Assembly: GCA_038373865.1 (NCBI GenBank)
Contig: JAXGGA010003461.1
Location: 38,231-102,230, forward strand
Length of the DNA: 64,000 nt
Direction: 5' to 3'
Source of the DNA: Uloborus plumipes
Lineage: Eukaryota > Arthropoda > Arachnida > Araneae > Uloboridae
The notes beneath the pieces were generated by a model. That model ran no database searches. It was given only the letters and a program-made list of their open reading frames with translations, and was not told the origin of the DNA. Below, piece by piece: positions 22,597 through 33,640 of the stretch (position 1 is the first letter of the stretch; each line of letters starts with the position of its first letter). The position numbers were made by a program, and so were the translations under genes.

Positions 22597-23005
22597 GCTC
22601 CTTGCTGCTAAACAGTCACTACTGTTAAGTATGAGAGGGTGAGCGGTTACCCCATTCGCGTACAACTCACTGTTTCTCACAGCCTTGAGAGGGCTAACTG
22701 CAACATTACCGGAGGATTTTTCTCGTTCTATGGTTTGGCTGTGCTGCTGAGTTCCTGTAGCCAATCAGGGAGCGGTAGTTTTAGTTTACGTTTTTGAAGA
22801 TTTATGAGGCGCTGGCCTCTTGCGCTGGTGTTTGCAGTTTAGGCACCAGAGTTGATATATACGTTTGCTGGGGGCTGGGTGTGGCTGCTCAGCCCCCAGA
22901 ATCCCTTTTTCATTTTACCTGATATGAAAAATGTTTTGCTAAAATAACCGGTAACCGCTCACCCTCTCATACTTAACAGTAGTGTTTGTTTAGCAGCAAG
23001 GAGAT
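22597..23005. repeat. fold-back repeat with 55-bp arms
   Basis: Left arm 22597-22651 (GCTCCTTGCTGCTAAACAG ... GAGCGGTTACC) and right arm 22950-23005 are inverted copies. The interior includes the strong hairpin GGGGGCTG...CAGCCCCC (22869-22900). GC content is clearly higher than the surroundings. No coding frame of substance. Confidence 0.75.
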
Positions 23006-23529
23006 GCTATAAGGTTATGCCTTGTAGCATTATCCCCCCTCCAAAAGAAAAATAGGATCATCCACATGTTGGAAGTTAAATGCAGGAACACTTCAATTTG
23101 ACAAAACTCAAAATCATACATGTGATGAAAAAAATATGTTGACAAAGTACACACATTTGATTAACTAAAACACATAAAATAAAAAAAATAGCGAAATTCT
23201 AGTGTTTTAATCACCCAGAGATCAAAAAATAATCCCGTAAACACTCAAATCAGTAAGTTGTATCAATCTTGAAATGACAGGCATAAAAAATTAATAAGTT
23301 GATAAAGTTTCGTATCATAATATGCTTTTCTCCTTCAAAACACTCAGCCAAAATTCATTCAACAACATCAAAGCATTGGACTTTTTTTTTACATACTTCA
23401 AATTATTTCATATAGGTGAATATGGGCATCATACAGTATTTAAATTCCTAAATTAATATATAGCATGCAATAGACAAATAATCACTTTTGATATTTAAAC
23501 CATATATTTATTTTAACAATTAAGACATA

Positions 23530-23942
23530 CAGTAGAGAACCAATTATCCGGGATGTTCGGGACCACAGCTATCCCGGATAACTGAATTTCCCGGTTTTCT
23601 GGATCGCTACGAAGCGATATTTGCCAATTGTTTATAAAACCCAAGTTACTATAATAAATAGTAATGCATCTTAAAATCTGAAGAGAAAACGATCCAGAAG
23701 TGCTTATAGATATTACAATATTAAAAATTTCTGAGCTATATGCCACTTATATGGTATTTATAAAGAAACCGTTCATATTCATTTAGGTATTTCAAAAGAA
23801 AAACGAAAAAAAAAAAAAAGCTCTTCATTTTTTAGAAATTGCCGAAAATGCGTATTTTAAAAAGGGGCGGACAAATCGACAAAATGTTGCCGGTTTTCTG
23901 GTTTCCCGGTATTTTGGTTCCCGGATAAAAGGTTCTGTACTG
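23530..23942. mobile_element. pogo-like MITE
   Basis: CAGTAGAGAACCAATTATCC at the left and GGATAAAAGGTTCTGTACTG at the right, TA outside both. The second inverted block, CCCGGTTTTCTGG, occurs at 23591 and again, direct rather than inverted, at 23889. Ends of the CAGTmGAACC kind are usual for pogo/Tigger elements. About 413 bp, no transposase. Confidence 0.7.
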
Positions 23943-23944
23943 TA

Positions 23945-24430
23945 CTATGTAAATATTCAAGTTAATTAAAAGAGTTGCAACTAAAATTAAGTAAATAATA
24001 AATTGGCCAATATAGATTGAAAAAATGGGTACCCATAGATTAGCACTTACGTACGTATTGCAGATTCCCCAAAAGAGTCCATTTCACTTAGTAGTTTCTA
24101 ACTAAAAGTTCGTAAAAACAGAGTTCATGTTCCAGCCGAATTTATCAACAGTGAAAGCTCCTTTTAGGCAAAGTGGACACCTCAATTGAAGACTCCATAT
24201 CAGTGTCTCATCGTATACAGGAACCAATTTCTCACGTACACAGGATTGAATGTACACACGTACACAGGACCTTTTTGAAGACCTCCTGATTTTACAGCAG
24301 GAGAACCGTTCTAGACTATTTATATTCGTTATAAAAATAAGGGTTTCCTCTCACATTATTGTATAAGGTGAAAAATTGCTCTGAGGGCTTCAGCAAAATT
24401 TTACTTCTTCATGAAAAGAGTAAAAGAAAA
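23945..24430. other. ERH intron sequence, no gene seen
   Basis: No element ends or coding signal recognised. Confidence 0.45.
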
Positions 24431-24432
24431 AA

Positions 24433-24765
24433 GGATTCTGGGGGCTGAGCAGCCACACCTAGCCCCCAGCAAACGTATATTCGAACTCTGGTGCCTAAAC
24501 TGCAAACACCAGCGCAAGAGGCCAGCGCCCCATAAATCTTCAAAATCTTCAAAAACGTAAACTAAAACTACCGCTAAGTCCCTGATTGGCTACAGGAACT
24601 CAGCAGCACAGCCAAACCAGAGAAGGAGAAAAATCCTCCGGTAATGTTGCAGTTTGCCCTCTCATGGATGTGAGAAACGATGAGTTGTGTGCAAATTTTG
24701 TAACCGCTCACCTTCTCATACTTAACAGTAGTGGCTGTTTAGCAGCAAGGAGATGCTATAAGGTT
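24433..24765 (-). repeat. truncated inverted copy of the 22597 fold-back
   Basis: The reverse complement follows 22597-22905 closely: AACTAAAACTACCGCT, GGCTACAGGAACTCAGCAGC, AAAAATCCTCCGGTAATGTTGC and TGTTTAGCAGCAAGGAG are shared. It ends at GATTCTGGGGGCTGAGCAGC, so one arm is missing. Confidence 0.75.
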
Positions 24766-25227
24766 TTGCCTTGTAGCAAATGTATTTGCATGCAAGTGGG
24801 CTTGGTTTTTGCCATTTTTTGGTAAATTTTACACTGTATTAATTTTACACCTTTACCCCCCCCCCCCTTGGAAAAATGCGAAATGACGGCCCTGAGTGAA
24901 GTGCAGTTTATATGTTTTTGAAGGGACTGAATGAAAAAAATGTATAATAGGTATATTTTAATATGTATTGGCCTCTGACGGGACAAATTACAAAATCATG
25001 TTTATCATTAAAACTTATGAAAGAGAAATGTATAAATGCTGCATCATTGTAAATAAAAGTTTTATAAATTTTGTTTCTAAATATGGAATTTAACTTTAAA
25101 AATAAGTTTTTCATCGATAGTTCTATATATATAGTTGATTTAATTAATTGAGTAAAGCCTAAAAGTTCATGTTTAATATTAGAATAAATTTCCAAAATCT
25201 ATGTTGATTCTTTATTTATTTTTTTAG

Positions 25228-25327
25228 GTACCAAAAGACAACAAATACTTATGCTCCATACAATAAGGATTGGATTAAAGAGAAAATCTACATTTTATTG
25301 CGACGACAAGCTTCCAAAAGCGCTTAG
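25228..25327 (+). CDS. ERH: ERH, terminal coding exon
   Basis: Acceptor TTTTTTTAG, no further donor needed. It reads (V)[19 protein letters not shown] then [13 protein letters not shown] and a TAG stop at 25325-25327. The block [18 protein letters not shown] is the most conserved stretch of ERH. The tail is two residues shorter than in human, within normal variation. Confidence 0.96.
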
Positions 25328-25545
25328 TTGTGTTTTCAACCATCATCATATAATTTTTCATAAACTTGTTAAGTAAAAGAATCATACAACTTTTTTTTGG
25401 TGCAGATAGTGCTGTTCATGTAGTAGCATTTCATGAATTTTGACCTTTCTTTTGTGATTCATTTGTGTGCTGTATTTTAATATGACTTGTTCTTCCTTAT
25501 TGTATATAACGTATATACCCAATAAAGTATGTTATTTAATTAAGC
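25328..25545 (+). other. ERH: ERH 3' untranslated region
   Basis: AATAAA lies at 25521-25526, about 195 nt after the stop, followed within 40 nt by a GT/T-rich stretch (TTTTTTGTGG), the usual downstream element. A second AATAAA at 25603-25608 offers an alternative end. Confidence 0.65.
25521..25526 (+). terminator. ERH: poly(A) signal AATAAA
   Basis: Canonical hexamer downstream of the ERH stop codon, with a T/GT-rich region after it. Confidence 0.7.
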
Positions 25546-25616
25546 AATTTTTTGTGGATTAGAGTTTTTTTATATCTATTCAAGTTATATTTTATCTGTA
25601 CAAATAAAGCAAAGAA

Positions 25617-26222
25617 TAGATGGATGTATACAAATCCAGTTTACGTCGAATCTGGACCCAATTTGGCAGGGAGGTACTCGGACACCCAGGAAGGGTCGTA
25701 GGGATGCTTTCAAATGCCAAAAAAAGTACTGACCCATTTGAATTTCAATTTAAGGACCCAAAAATGATTTTAAATGTCTCTTTCTGCCCAAAACAATTAT
25801 CGGATCTTCTCGATTTTAGTCTCATTGGAAAGCTTGAGAAAAATGCCCCTTAGGGGGTTTTCCTTCTGAAGGTTTCAAAAACTCCTAAGCGCTAACTTCA
25901 CCCCAAAAAAAGATATGAGTATTTTTTAATTTTGAAATATCCATTTTAAATTGGATTTATTAATATCTGCACGATGGCGTGAAATAAATTATTTAAGAGA
26001 AAAAAGTGTTGCCATTTTTTTCTTGAACATAACCAAATAAAATTCTTGCTTTTGTTTTAGGCTTTTTTTTCCTGTAGCAGGAGATTTAAAGCTTTTTGGC
26101 GATTGATTCATTTTTCGACTGCGTGTGGGGGGATCTAATTGGGATTTTTAGAGACATGCTTCCTTTGACATAACTTTAATTCTCCAGGTAGGTCCCGTGC
26201 AAAAGCCAGGTGACGCAGCTAG
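25617..26222 (+). repeat. dispersed repeat, possible Helitron-like, copy 2
   Basis: The 3' part matches 18770-19183. It ends GTGCAAAAGCCAGGTGACGC then AGCTAG followed by T, which fits the CTAG|T end of Helitrons, though I cannot show a clean 3' hairpin or a 5' TC end. The 5' part (about 25617-25860) is a moderately GC-rich piece with an open frame that has no recognisable domain. Confidence 0.45.
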
Positions 26223-26967
26223 TTGATAATAAATTTTTTAGCAAGAACATTCAGAAATATACAAACATGTCATTGAAATTACAATGATTCTATTTCATGA
26301 TGTTACCAAATACAAATGAGCATTGATATTCCCAATACCCTTATTTCTAGGGAATGTTTGCATAAAAATTATCTTAATCATTCTGTAGCTCAAGCTGTAA
26401 CATTTTATAATGAGGTGACCCAGTAAACGCAAGTCCCCTGAATAAGTTTGGAGTCCTGAATCTCTCAAAAAATACTCCGCTGTCCTGAACTACGTAAATA
26501 ATCTCGTAAGGTATTTCCTTTTAAATACCTGTCAGTTTGTTTTGAGAAAAAAAGGAGGGGGGCCATAAAAGGTATTTTATTTATTTATTTTAGTTTGAAA
26601 ATGACTGAATAAAATTACTTTATTGTATGCATTTTACTTCGAATAAAGTTGGGCATTTATTTTTCCAAAGATATTAATAGTTCTGTTAATCACAGCAAGG
26701 TAGCGTATTCGAACTCTGGAGTAGGGAATTATAACCAGTGCTAAAGAAGGGGGGCAATAGGTGTGATTCACTTTCCAGAGGGGGGTGATGATTTTAAGAA
26801 TCAGTAAAATAATAACCAAGAGGAAGCTATTCCTAATGAATTATCTAAAAAAATCTCTTAAACCATGTTTAGTTTTCTAGAGTTGAAAAATTTATAAAAT
26901 AAAACTTTCCACAAACTATAGGATCTCTGCAATTTTCAAATGGCAGATCTGATGAACTAAACCTTGA

Positions 26968-27015
<48 letters not shown>

Positions 27016-27910
27016 CTGAACATTTGCATGCATGTCATTCCAGCGAAAATGGTACAAATCAGTCCCGGTACTTAGGAAATTTTTAAAACCAATTTTAATA
27101 ACTATCACTCATTATAAGTATTTTTTTTTTTTATTGCTTCTCCAGTTAATTTTGAGCAATCAAGTATCAATTGTTTAGGTATAATCCATTTGGAAAGGAC
27201 ACAAAAAAAAAATTCTTTGTCAGAAGAAAGAGAAAATGACGTATTCCGCCTTCAAATTGCTAGAATTTTAAATGTGATTTGAATTTAAACTGAAATGTAG
27301 CAAAAAAATAAATTGCATAAAAGATGCTTCTGACATCATTTCTGCAGATTATTATGCAAATAAAAAAAATTCCCTAAAAAACATTTATTTATCCATGTCC
27401 CTGGATTTTTTATGTTTTGAATTGTCCACTCTGTTACAAGCCTTTTGGAAATAAAATAAACAATTTTATTCAATCTGATATATTTTTTTAAAAAATACAA
27501 GTGGTATAACTGCCATGATTAGCTTACTACATTGAATTATGTAGTCGACAACCAGGGTGAGACTAATTCTTTTCTTGTGATAGTTAATTTGAACTGTTGG
27601 ATGTCCACTCTATTACAGCTGTATTAATGATGAAAAAAATATACTTTTTCTGAAATTGCAGACAGACCTAAAGCTGTTTATTCTACTTTATGCTCATTCT
27701 GTGATTCTAACTTTTCTTTATGATTATAAAGATATTTTTAAAAAGGCTTATTTGTCCACTCTGTTACATGTCCACTCTTTTACACAAAATGATCGAAATA
27801 TTTTAAATCCTTTTATAAATGAGTCATGTATTAGCCATTTACACTTCATTACATGTATACACAAATAAATGGAAACTCAATAAAAAACTAGCTGTCGTGG
27901 CCGTCACGAA
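26223..27910. other. no gene seen; 41-nt poly-T tract
   Basis: AT-rich. 26972-27012 is an uninterrupted run of 41 T, which may be the tail of a retroposed copy on the - strand, but no body is recognised beside it. Confidence 0.5.
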
Positions 27911-28963
27911 ACTTTCTTCTATATCTATCTTATGAATTCCGGTTACAAAATAAAATACGTACTCGCCCGAGTAATTGGAGACAGTTACAATTTCCCAATT
28001 ATCGTAATAACCCTGCAAATTCAGAATCAACGAGCGAAATTGGAAATCATTGCAAAAGCCTTGTTTAGATAAATTGCAAACATTTTATTTGTTAGTAAAA
28101 AGAAATTGGCAACAGTTAAAAATTTCAAATCATTGAAAGTTTTCAGCTGTTTTGATAATTAAATAGCGTGAAAGCGATTTTTTAATGAATTAATTTTTCG
28201 CATTGTTGACTAAGCGCAAAGATCACCCCATCCTCCCCCTGAGGAGATTGGCGACAAAATTTAATCGATGCTTGCTTCCATATTGAGTTAGTGTTATTCC
28301 AAATTTCATTCAAATCGCAGCAATATTTCCCGAGATACAGTAGGTGCAATGACAAAATAAGCACTTTTGATTGCTCCACCCCCCTTGGAGATATTGACAA
28401 ACAAATTGAATCAGCACCTGTACTCAGTAGGGTCTACCTATGGACCAATTTTCGTTTGATTCCGCCGGTTACTTCCTGAGATATAGCAATCACCCCCGCG
28501 CAGAACACGTGCGATTGCTCCACCCCCTTGGAGATATTGACAAACAAATTGAATCAGCACCTGTACTCAGTAGGGTCTACCTATGGACCAATTTTCGTTT
28601 GATTCCGCCGGTCACTTCCTGAGATATAGCACTCACTCCCGCGCAGAACACGTGCGATTGCTCCACCCCCCTTGGAGGAATTCGCTAAACAAAGTCAGGT
28701 GCACCAGTTCACATGGTGGTACATATGTGCAAAAATTTTTGTTCGATTTCATGCAGTAGTTTTTGCTCTAGCGCGGCCACAAAAACTGGTCACACACATA
28801 CAGACTCACACACAGACAGACACACACACACACACAGACATTTTCCAAAAATGGTCGAAATGGACTCAGCGCACCTCAAAACGTGCAAATCCGTCAAAAT
28901 TCGACATTCGAAAATTTTCACGAAACCAATACTTTCTTCTATATATTAGATATAGAAGAAAGT
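27911..28963 (+). repeat. repeat bounded by ACTTTCTTCTATAT, hairpin 3' end
   Basis: The left boundary is ACTTTCTTCTATATC. The right end (28931-28963) is a hairpin, ACTTTCTTCTATAT...ATATAGAAGAAAGT, followed by AAAA. Inside are a 143-bp tandem duplication and a CA-rich tract (28788-28838). The layout matches the repeat at 31409-32158. Retroposon-like, class uncertain. Confidence 0.55.
28370..28680 (+). repeat. 143-bp tandem duplication
   Basis: ATTGCTCCACCCC starts at 28370, 28514 and 28657, giving periods of 144 and 143 bp. Two full units and the start of a third are present. The units are nearly identical (CAGCACCTGTACTCAGTAGG in both), so the duplication is recent. Confidence 0.9.
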
Positions 28964-31408
28964 AAAAATGATTAGAGAGTTGGGGAAAATTATTTAAATT
29001 GATAAACTTAAGTAAACAGTTTCAGACATAATTTGTACCTAGCAACATTTTTCAAGTGGATCATTTTGGACATTGCTATGTCCGGGTTTTAAATCCATCA
29101 TTATTTTCCACTGATGAAATTCGTAAAGAATTATTATGAAAAACAGTCTCTCGCATGGGATCAATATCAGGTGGTTTTAAAGCTCTTAAGAAGATTTTTT
29201 TTTCACTATCTTATCACTAATTAACAGTTTATTTGTATTTTGACAACACATACTACTCAAACTAAATGATAGACAGCAACCAACTGTTGGATGAGCATCA
29301 TTTTAACATAACAATGTTTAACAACTGAGGAGCGCATTAAGGAGAACAAATATGCTAGTAGTACCAAATATGAATAATTGCAAAAGCTACTTTTTAATAA
29401 CATTTTCGTGTACACGGTGAACGGTTTTGTGACTCTCAGTTTTTTATACAAGCTATTTTTTGTTCACTTAATTGAATAAGTAGTTAAAAACTGCTACAAT
29501 TTTTTTTAATGATGGAAATGGAATATTTAATTTTAGTATTTTGAAGCGTTAGAAGCAAATAATGTTTATTTTGTGTACACAAATGTTGAAAAATAGTATA
29601 TCCCTCCCCCTCCCCCAAACAAATCCTGATATTTAATTAAAATGATTTTTATGATTGCGCGGGCCTGGAGGTGGGGAGATTAAGCTTCTTAGTAGTTTCA
29701 GAAAATTTTATGAGTTCTTCAAAAAATTTACCAGAGTCCAGTAGCACCCCTATCAAAACCCTATATTCATCAGGATGACCCCTCCAAATGGCGGTTTATA
29801 CTAGGAGTGTGTGTGTGTGTGTTGCACTCATATTGAGAAAAGGAGAGTAAATAAAATAAAATCTGAGAGAAATCTCGAAAACGAAGTGTTTCTGTATCTT
29901 TGTTTAGATAATGGTGGAAAGCAATCATTATCTTTTTCTGTTTCAGTTGGGAAAACTTCATTTTTGTTCATGATCCTCTTGTAAAGAATTGAACAATCAT
30001 TAAAAACGTAATAATTAGTAATTCATATGATCTTACTTTAGAGTGTAGTATGTACATTAGTTGTGACACCAATGTCGACGTTTCGGAAACATCGATGTTT
30101 TGAGCGATGTTGTTTTTCGAAAAAAGATTCGTTAAAATAGAGCGATAATTATATTTGATCAGAAATTTATCACGTTGAATAAAGTTTTCTATGATTGCTA
30201 TCGATATTTCTTAAGCATGGCTAATTTGCATTTTTTTTCTTTGATGTCGATGTCTTATATTTCAGTAAGGAAATTTCATAAAACTATGCAGAAAAATGTA
30301 TATCGTCAATAACTAGTTACTCATTCGAAAAAGTTTTCTATAACTACACTATTTATGTTTTACTACGGTTATTCTTTAAACGTCATTATTTTGATATAGA
30401 TGTTTTCTCTTTTTTTTCGATGTCGATGTTCTTATATTTTAGCGAAAAAAAAAAAGGATTGGTAAAAAGTTTTTTACGCCGTAAAAAAATACATTGTTAA
30501 TCAGTAATTGCAGTGCATGTCTCACAGGAAAGAGCTTTCTGTAATTGTCATCGACATCTTACGATTGATGTTTTTTCGGGAGATGAAGGAAAATCGTAAT
30601 ATATTTGAATGGGTCAGATTTGTACGAAATATATTGAAAAAAAGAGTGATGTTCGAAAACATCGATACATGAAAATATCGATGTTTTTTGGCCAATGTAT
30701 CAAAACCATCGATGTTTAAATTTCTCACATCGATATATTTTCTTCGATTTCGCACCCTTATTCCATACTAGATCTCATAACTTGTAAATCCTCAAATAAG
30801 GATATCGCTTTTGAGCTCTACAGCACTCTGTTAACTGTTATTTTTAGGTCAAGAAATGAAGGCAAGTTTGATATATTTCTATTAAAAATCAGCTTTTAAT
30901 GTGTGGTGCAAATATAAAAATAAGATAATACTACCTTTTTAACCATCATATCGTGATTATGTAAATTGTAACATCGTGAAAATTCTTTTGCAAACATTTT
31001 TATTAACAGGTTAGATATACATCCATAAAAGGAGCATAAATTACAACAAAATAATTCTAACAATACGAGTACTTTAAATGATTACTAATATGGTTTAATT
31101 TACAGCTGCATAAATCATCTTAAAACTTTCAATGCATATTTTTACGACTAGTGTTATTTCAGTTACGTCATGAAACTTTCCATTTTACGACTTCGTTAAG
31201 CTTGCTTAGAATCTAATTTTTTCTTGTAAACATTGATGCTAATTAGGTACTACTAATAATGAGAGTAAAGTAACTTGTGAAGTGCGTTATTTTTTGCTTT
31301 TATATTCTTAATGGCTTCGTAATAAAGGAATAGGAAGCTAGCAAATACAGGAATGCATACTGTAAGAGGTGAGGGATAAAAAAAAAAATCTGGTATGGAC
31401 CCCACACT
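28964..31408. other. no gene seen; GT microsatellite and ATCGAT-rich stretch
   Basis: A short GT run lies at 29806-29822. Between 30068 and 30747 ATCGAT and related ATCGATGT words recur (see findings). No coding signal. Confidence 0.45.
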
Positions 31409-32158
31409 ACTTCCTTTTACGTGTAAATTTCTTAGTAGTTGCCTTAAGTGTTAAAAAAACTGCTTGGAGTGAGCAAGGTAACAATTCAAATATTTACTTC
31501 CCTAATCTGCCACGAAACAATGCAAAAAATATTTTACAATGGTTAATTTTCTAAATATTGCTGATTTTAATATCATTCAGTGAATGTTTCGCAAAATATC
31601 GCCAATAGCGCCAAGTTTAACCCAAATTCCAAAATATTTTTTTCGCCAAATAGGTCGCCAACTTGGCGATATGTCGCCAAGTTGGCGTCAAACACTTGCC
31701 GACCAAAAGCTTGGCGACATATCGCCAAGTGGTCGCGCCAATTCATATCACGAGTCTGCATTGAAATTAACACTGATTTACCCCCAAAAAGAGGTAAAAC
31801 ACCCCTTTGGGAACATTCAAATGCAACCACAAGGAGAGGTGCACAACTAGACAATTCTCAGAGCCTACATACCAAGCTAGAAGCTTCTACGGCATATAGT
31901 TTTTGAGTTATGCGACCCACATACATACGCACATACGTACATACAGACGTCACGAGAAAACTCGTCGTAATTAACTCGGGGGTGGTTGAAAAGGATTTTT
32001 CGGCTGCTTATATGTTGGTAGGTACATATGCACGTGCTGACAGTTCGAAAAAACTACGGAACATTCATTCGGGGGTGAGCAAAATCAAAATTTAGACTCA
32101 AATTTGAGTGATTTTTTTTTTGCGCTCACAATACTTCCTTTACTACGTAAAAGGAAGT
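31409..32158 (+). repeat. repeat bounded by ACTTCCTTTTAC, hairpin 3' end, copy 2
   Basis: The left boundary ACTTCCTTTTACG is mirrored at the right by a hairpin (32133-32158), ACTTCCTTT...AAAGGAAGT followed by AAAA. 31573-31955 matches the reverse of 18360-18735. A tract of ATACATACGCACATACGTAC type follows the shared body at 31920. Confidence 0.6.
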
Positions 32159-33640
32159 AAAAAGGTCCATATTGATCTTTCCTATAATTAGTATTGGTTA
32201 GTATTAGTATAGTGATAGAATAAATACGGTACACTGTCGTGAACAGGTACACCGCAGTATCTACAAAAGTGCGAGTCTTAGGTGATTTGGATTCCCCACG
32301 TGACACTCATAAAATATTACAAATTGATGTTATTGATACAGAGCATTGATACATGCATTGATATACAGAGCCTGATTACCGCAGGGGCACGCGGGGCACA
32401 AGCCTTCCTCTTAGATTTCAGGGGGGCCCAAAATCCTCTTACTTTATCCAATGCCTCTTAACTACTAAATGCCTACTGTATATTTTACTAAAATGCCTAC
32501 TGTATGTTTTACTATTATACTAAAAGCCTACTGTGTATGTTGACGTATATTTCTCTTAATAATTTGATAGCATGATTATTTTTTTTAAAGTTCGATCTTT
32601 ACACAAAACTTTTATTTCATTCCTGATATTGTAAGAATTTTTTTACTCGTAACTCATATGAGAAGCGGGCGGTGGGCCCTAAAATAGAGATGTGCCCAAT
32701 GTCCAATGTCAGAATGATCGGGCTCTGGCTCTTTTCATGCTTTATTTTCAGAGAAAACCAAATAAGTAAGTTTGTACAGAGCATTGGGCCAACATATCAA
32801 AGGTTCTTAAATCCATGGCGGGGCCATGGCGGACGTTATGTCTGACACAGACGCCTCCAACGCATTTATGAATGAACACACAGCCGCACGTCACAGATTG
32901 GTGATCCGGACGTAATCTAATAAGTGGCTAATTGAGTATCCATGAAATGATGCATTTGATACGTGTGAACAAATGATCTCGGTGTGGACAAATGATCCAC
33001 GGACCTTTGGTATGCTCTCTTACTTACCGCTGAGCCAAAAGAACCTCAAAGGCTGGAAGGGGAATAGAATTACATACTCTCTGATCGTATTCCACAAGCA
33101 TTTTAAAATTGTTATTAACGTTGTAACAACCACTTATAAACGTTTATAAAACGCGTAAACGTTATTTGTGCTACCTGGGATAGGAACAGCTCACCACCAT
33201 TTACGACTTTAGACACCGTTTTTTCCTACCGAATACAGATCTGGCCAAACATTCGTATTGGGTGGAAGTGGAAGGTGAGGGTATGGCGTTATGGCCACAT
33301 AACAAGGAGTCCATCACTTACTTGATGTTATATGCACCAGTATGGGCCCACTTGCGGTGCGGTACTTTAGTTGTCAACTTAAACAGGCAGTTAACTTACA
33401 TATGTGGGTGTATGTTCTGTTCCCGAGCGAATCACCCAGAGAGGTGGCAAGAGTCTTGTGCAGTTTTTATTGCATAAGAAAGACGCATAGTGTCCGCACT
33501 TTTTTTTTTAATCGATAGAAAAATAATAAAATAAACACTTGATATGTTATACAGTTGGAAGATTTCTACTTTCATCACCCATTTGGTTCATAAAAATTAC
33601 TTAGTTGTTACTGACATGTACGTAGTTAATAAGTTACGGG
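32159..33640. other. mixed sequence with a possible tRNA-like SINE relic
   Basis: On the - strand near 33007-33050 the phrase GGCTCAGCGGTAAGTAAGAG then AGCATACC resembles the D-arm side of a tRNA promoter (A box), but no canonical B box follows. 32790-33480 is more GC-rich than its surroundings, and an open frame at 33262 has no recognisable domain. Confidence 0.35.

Noticed and set aside
28370..28680. CRISPR-like direct repeats
   Set aside because: The units are contiguous 143-bp tandem copies without spacers in a eukaryotic repeat.
33262..33477. 71-codon frame in a GC-richer patch
   Set aside because: No recognisable protein; several overlapping frames and the patch may be an old SINE or transposon.
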